From contig JANVCC010000018.1 in the NCBI GenBank assembly GCA_025345505.1, positions 56,253,656 through 56,317,655 on the forward strand: a stretch of 64,000 bases of DNA, read 5' to 3'. The DNA comes from Todiramphus chloris collaris (Eukaryota; Chordata; Aves; Coraciiformes; Alcedinidae). The position numbers were made by a program, and so were the translations under genes. Shown one piece after another: positions 60,633 to 64,000 of the stretch; position 1 is the first letter of the stretch, and each line of letters begins with the position of its first letter. The notes beneath the pieces are model-generated. The model did no database searches. It saw only the letters and a list, made by a program, of their open reading frames with translations, and was not told the origin of the DNA.

Positions 60633-60692
60633 TTCCTGGATTTGAACCCAGATTGTGAAGGGCAGGGGGCTGACTGCTGGACCAACAGGAAA
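60633..60692 (-). pseudogene. Degenerate tRNA-Glu-like sequence
   Basis: The - strand begins TTCCTGTTGGTCCAGCAG and reaches CTGGGTTCAAATCCAG, so box A- and box B-like segments lie in tRNA order and about 16 of the first 22 bases match the tRNA-Glu 5' part. It is about 60 nt, with a shortened anticodon/variable and 3' acceptor region, so it cannot form a normal cloverleaf. It may instead belong to a tRNA-derived SINE. Confidence 0.4.
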
Positions 60693-63354
60693 GTAGCACT
60701 GAGAGTCATATGCTGTCTAGTTATTTTTAGAAATAGCTTTGTGTTCTGTACAAGTCATGTGCACCGACAAAAGCTTATGCCTCTTCTCCATCTTCCCATA
60801 TCTGACAGTGAAACACATCAGTGAAGCTGTCAGCTATTCAGCCTCCTGCCAGCGCAGCAGCAGCCAGTGCCTGTGCCTGCATCCCTGTGATGCTAGCTGG
60901 AGAAGAATGGTCTTCCTGAACGTACCAGGGAAGAAATGTCAGAGACTGATGTTTCTTTTCACTTAACACGACGGAACGGCAATGTGTCAGTAAAAACCAA
61001 GTGAGTGATGTTCAATGTTAGAGCTACTGTACCCCGGCTGTCAGAGATTGGTATGTAAAGCTGAATTTTGGAACCTGAAATACCAGAGTGATTACTTTAA
61101 ATGCAAGCTGTAAAGCAGCGTGCAATTAACTCATCTGTTCCATGTGAATATATTACATATTATTATTACTGTAATTTGCCATGTTAATTGATATGAGACA
61201 GTAGGCTTATTATGTAAAAATGAGGAAGAATAACATCAAATTAATGTGTTATTTTACTGAAAGTATATTATTTGGGTATGTTTCCACTATGTAATGGTAC
61301 GTACAAATTGTCTTTAGTACCTGGGGTACACTCTTCAGCAGTAGTGAGAGCCCTTGATTTGCACGGAAGCTGTAAATATTTATAACTGTACAATGTGTAT
61401 ATTCATCACTCATCTCTTTGCTCAACCGTGTGTTTGATCTGGGAAGGCTTGGCATCAGCTCTTTTTATTTAAGTTAGGCTGGTTTAGATTGTACATCCTC
61501 CCATTTTCAGGGAGATGGAGAAGAGAAGGAAGGAAGGATAATGCACAGTCTTTTGCTGTTTTAGTTTAATCTCCGTGGATGGTCAGAATGGTTACTTAAC
61601 TGTTAGATTATAATGATTTTATGGGGGAAAAATACTATTGTAGTTTACATTTCTTATATTTATTTTCACCATAATCATTTTTTTTTATGGAAAGGATCTA
61701 AGGAAAACCTGAAAAGGTGTTGTCCAGATGTTACAGCAGTTCTGATACTCTTAGTTCCAAGATCATCTTCCAGGCTGTACAGTGACTTGCTCTATCTTCT
61801 GGTGGTTTAATTTAAATAGAGCTAGGGGGCAGTGTGGGAGAATTTGCAGTGTCATGTCTTAATACTGTGCAGACTAGCCATTTATTATTCACAGAAAATA
61901 TTTTAAAGATCCTGAAGAAAAATGGGTAACTCACCAGCAATATTTTTAGAAATAATTTTATAAATTCTTGTATTGTTTTCCTTGATCTTCTGTTCTTCCC
62001 CTGACACCGTATTTGATCTGGGAAGACACACGTCAGCTTTTTTTTTTTTCCTTAGCCTGTGGTAAAATGCACATGATTATGGGGTTTGGGATAAGGTGTG
62101 GTGGTGGCATGTCCACTGAGCTCAGCAAGATACCTTTGTTGAAAGAAATACAACTTTATTATCATTTCATGTATCTGAGCAACTTCCTTTTCTTTTACAG
62201 TCTTTCTTCTGCAGAGCATTTTGGAAGCAACTTCTGGTTAGCTCTCCTAGACAGTAGGAACAGGTGCACAGAATCACTTATTTGTGGAGAACTTCATCTG
62301 AAAGTTTCAAGCTGTGGTGTCTTTCAGTTTCTGTGAAACTTGCAGAAATTTTCAATACCTCTGTCAAATGGAGTTATATCTAGACAATCAGTTCAAAGTT
62401 GCAGGGTTAGTTGGGGACACTCAGAAAATTCATCATTACGTAAACCAAAGAAACCAGGCTAAAAATAGCAATGTATTATTACAGAAGTCAGCCCCCAGTG
62501 CATGTCAGGATCATGCAGAGCCTCAATTATGCATTAAAATCTGCCTTTATGAAACCTATTTTGTGACTTTATCATGGTGAATAATTGTAAGAATAATCGG
62601 GAAAGCCAGGGTGACTGCTAGTGGAAAAAGAAAAGACTGGTGTCACCTTTATTTTTATACCTTTTCAAAACTGGACCATTAGGGTATTCAAGTTTGCAAG
62701 TGTAATTCTCTATGGCAAATTGTCTTCCTTAAATAAATAAGCAGTAAGCTGAGAGTTGCAGAGGTTAAAAAAAAAATAGTTACATGAGCTACACATAAGT
62801 AATACTGGTTTGATTTTGGGTTTTTTTTCTGATATTAGTGTAAGCTGATTTGACTACAGGCCATAAACTTATTGTGAGGAGGACCTCTGACAACTTTTTT
62901 GTCTAGTGCAAGCAGCTGTATTAACGTACACTGATGTGTATTATGGGAGATCAAACCCCATTCAAACACTGTACTAAAGTATCCTAGGTCTATTCTGTCT
63001 TCCAGGTGTTATTATGCATGTGAGTTTGTGTGAGAAATCTTTTTCTAGGGTAAAAATTCACAGTTTGAAAGACATTAAAAAAAAGCAAGCTTGCATTTTT
63101 ATATCCATTAAAGTAGTGCAATCAGTGATAAAACAAATTTGCCTGAATTTTAGTTCAAAAATTGTGCATATATATACAAATATATAAAATATTAATTGTT
63201 GTAACAGATAGTCATACAATACCTCTTGTTTCCAGACTCAGTAAAATAAAAAGGTATATTAGATTCCACTCACACAGTTCCTTCCAGTGACATGAAGTCT
63301 GTGCGTGGAGCTCCAGGCAATAATCCACTGTTCTGTAACTAGAACTTGTATGAG

Positions 63355-64000
63355 ATCATAGAATCATCAAGGCTGGAAAAGACCTTTAAGATCACTGAGT
63401 CCAACCCTTAATCCTATTCTGCCAAGGCCACCACTAAGCCATATCTCCAAGCACCACATCTAAATGGCTTTTAAACACATCCAGGGGTGGTGACTCAACC
63501 ACCTCCCTGGACAGCCTGTTCCAATGCCTGATAACCCTTTCAGTGAAAATTTTTTTCCTAATGTCCAGCTTACACCTCCTCTGTTGCAGCTTGTGGCCAC
63601 TCAGTCGTGTTCTGTCACTAGTTACTTGTGAGAAGAGACCAGCACCTACCTCTCTCCCTCATCCTTTCAGGTAGCTGTAGAGGGTGAGGAGGTCTCCCCT
63701 CAACCTCCTTTTCTTCAGACTAAATAGCCCCAGCTCCCTCAGCCACTCCTCACAGGACTTGTTTTCCAAGCCCTTCACCAGCTTAGCTGTTCCTCTCTGG
63801 ACCCACTCCAGCACCTCAATGTCTTTCTTGTATTGAGATGTGCCCAAAACTGAACACAGTACTCAAGGTGTGGCCTCAGCAATGCTGGGAATAGAGGGAC
63901 AATCACCTACCTGGTCCTGCTGGCCACACTATTTTTAATACCATCCAGGATGCCGTTGGCCACCTTGGCTACTTGGGCACACTGCTGGCTCATGTTCAGC
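63355..64000 (-). mobile_element. CR1 LINE, reverse orientation (runs off window end)
   Basis: It begins gatcatagaatcatcaaggc and continues 'ggaaaagacctttaagatca', the usual reversed CR1 3' end. The RT C-terminus follows in reverse ('ggtgactcaaccacctccct', 'aatgtccagcttacacctcc', 'ctctctggacccactccagc', 'tgctggctcatgttcagc'). It appears to be a different CR1 subtype from the copies at 54.5 and 60.2 kb, judging by the 3'UTR wording. Small frames within it are RT remnants. Confidence 0.93.

Larger units (their letters stand above)
58771..63354. other. Probable first intron of the gene starting at the CpG island; no exon seen
   Basis: Composition falls back to AT-rich. No coding exon was recognised. 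CR1, MIR-like and tRNA-like fragments are listed separately. If the island is not a promoter driving + strand transcription, this is simply intergenic. Confidence 0.4.

Noticed and set aside
1-64000. CRISPR arrays, bacterial operons, phage or plasmid systems
   Set aside because: The window is vertebrate nuclear DNA with introns, CpG islands, LINEs and a eukaryotic tRNA. No spaced identical repeats or prokaryotic gene organisation are present.

Overview
The window looks like a bird nuclear genome: it carries several copies of the CR1 LINE, including 3' ends built of ATTCTRTG-like octamers, as well as very old MIR/CR1 fossils, intron-containing vertebrate genes and CpG islands. The species cannot be fixed from the sequence. 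Most of the long open frames are chance, low-complexity or repeat-derived.

The one complete protein gene is HEY2 (+ strand, CDS 32889-42852, five coding exons, 335 aa). It encodes the Notch-responsive bHLH-Orange repressor with the YRPW C-terminal motif. All four introns have GT-AG ends and the reading frame is intact. A large GC-rich, CpG-rich domain (about 28.7-33.5 kb) surrounds its start. It contains a consensus RBPJ site (CGTGGGAA at 32717), an 18-bp minisatellite, a GAGCC pentamer run and a C20 run. The 3'UTR extends to about 44.41 kb.

The second clear gene is a tRNA-Glu(CTC) on the - strand at 57859-57930. It lies immediately before a second CpG island (58.02-58.77 kb). As I recall human 6q22, HEY2 is followed by a tRNA-Glu and then the NCOA7 promoter, so I infer that this island is the NCOA7 5' end and that the sequence to 64 kb is its first intron. 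No NCOA7 coding exon is visible.

Layout: 1-28.6 kb is a gene-free flank with two CR1 copies (1-664, 13434-14488), an old CR1 (about 3555-3800), MIR-like remnants and a probable solo retroviral LTR (about 22704-22966). 28.6-44.4 kb holds the CpG domain and HEY2. 44.4-57.8 kb is intergenic with one CR1. 57.9-64 kb holds the tRNA, the CpG island and CR1/MIR/tRNA-like fragments. I found no evidence of a wholly new biological system. The most interesting signals are non-coding: RBPJ-type motif arrangements in and around HEY2, a perfect 12-bp inverted repeat 100 bp upstream of the last exon, and the promoter-proximal 18-bp minisatellite.
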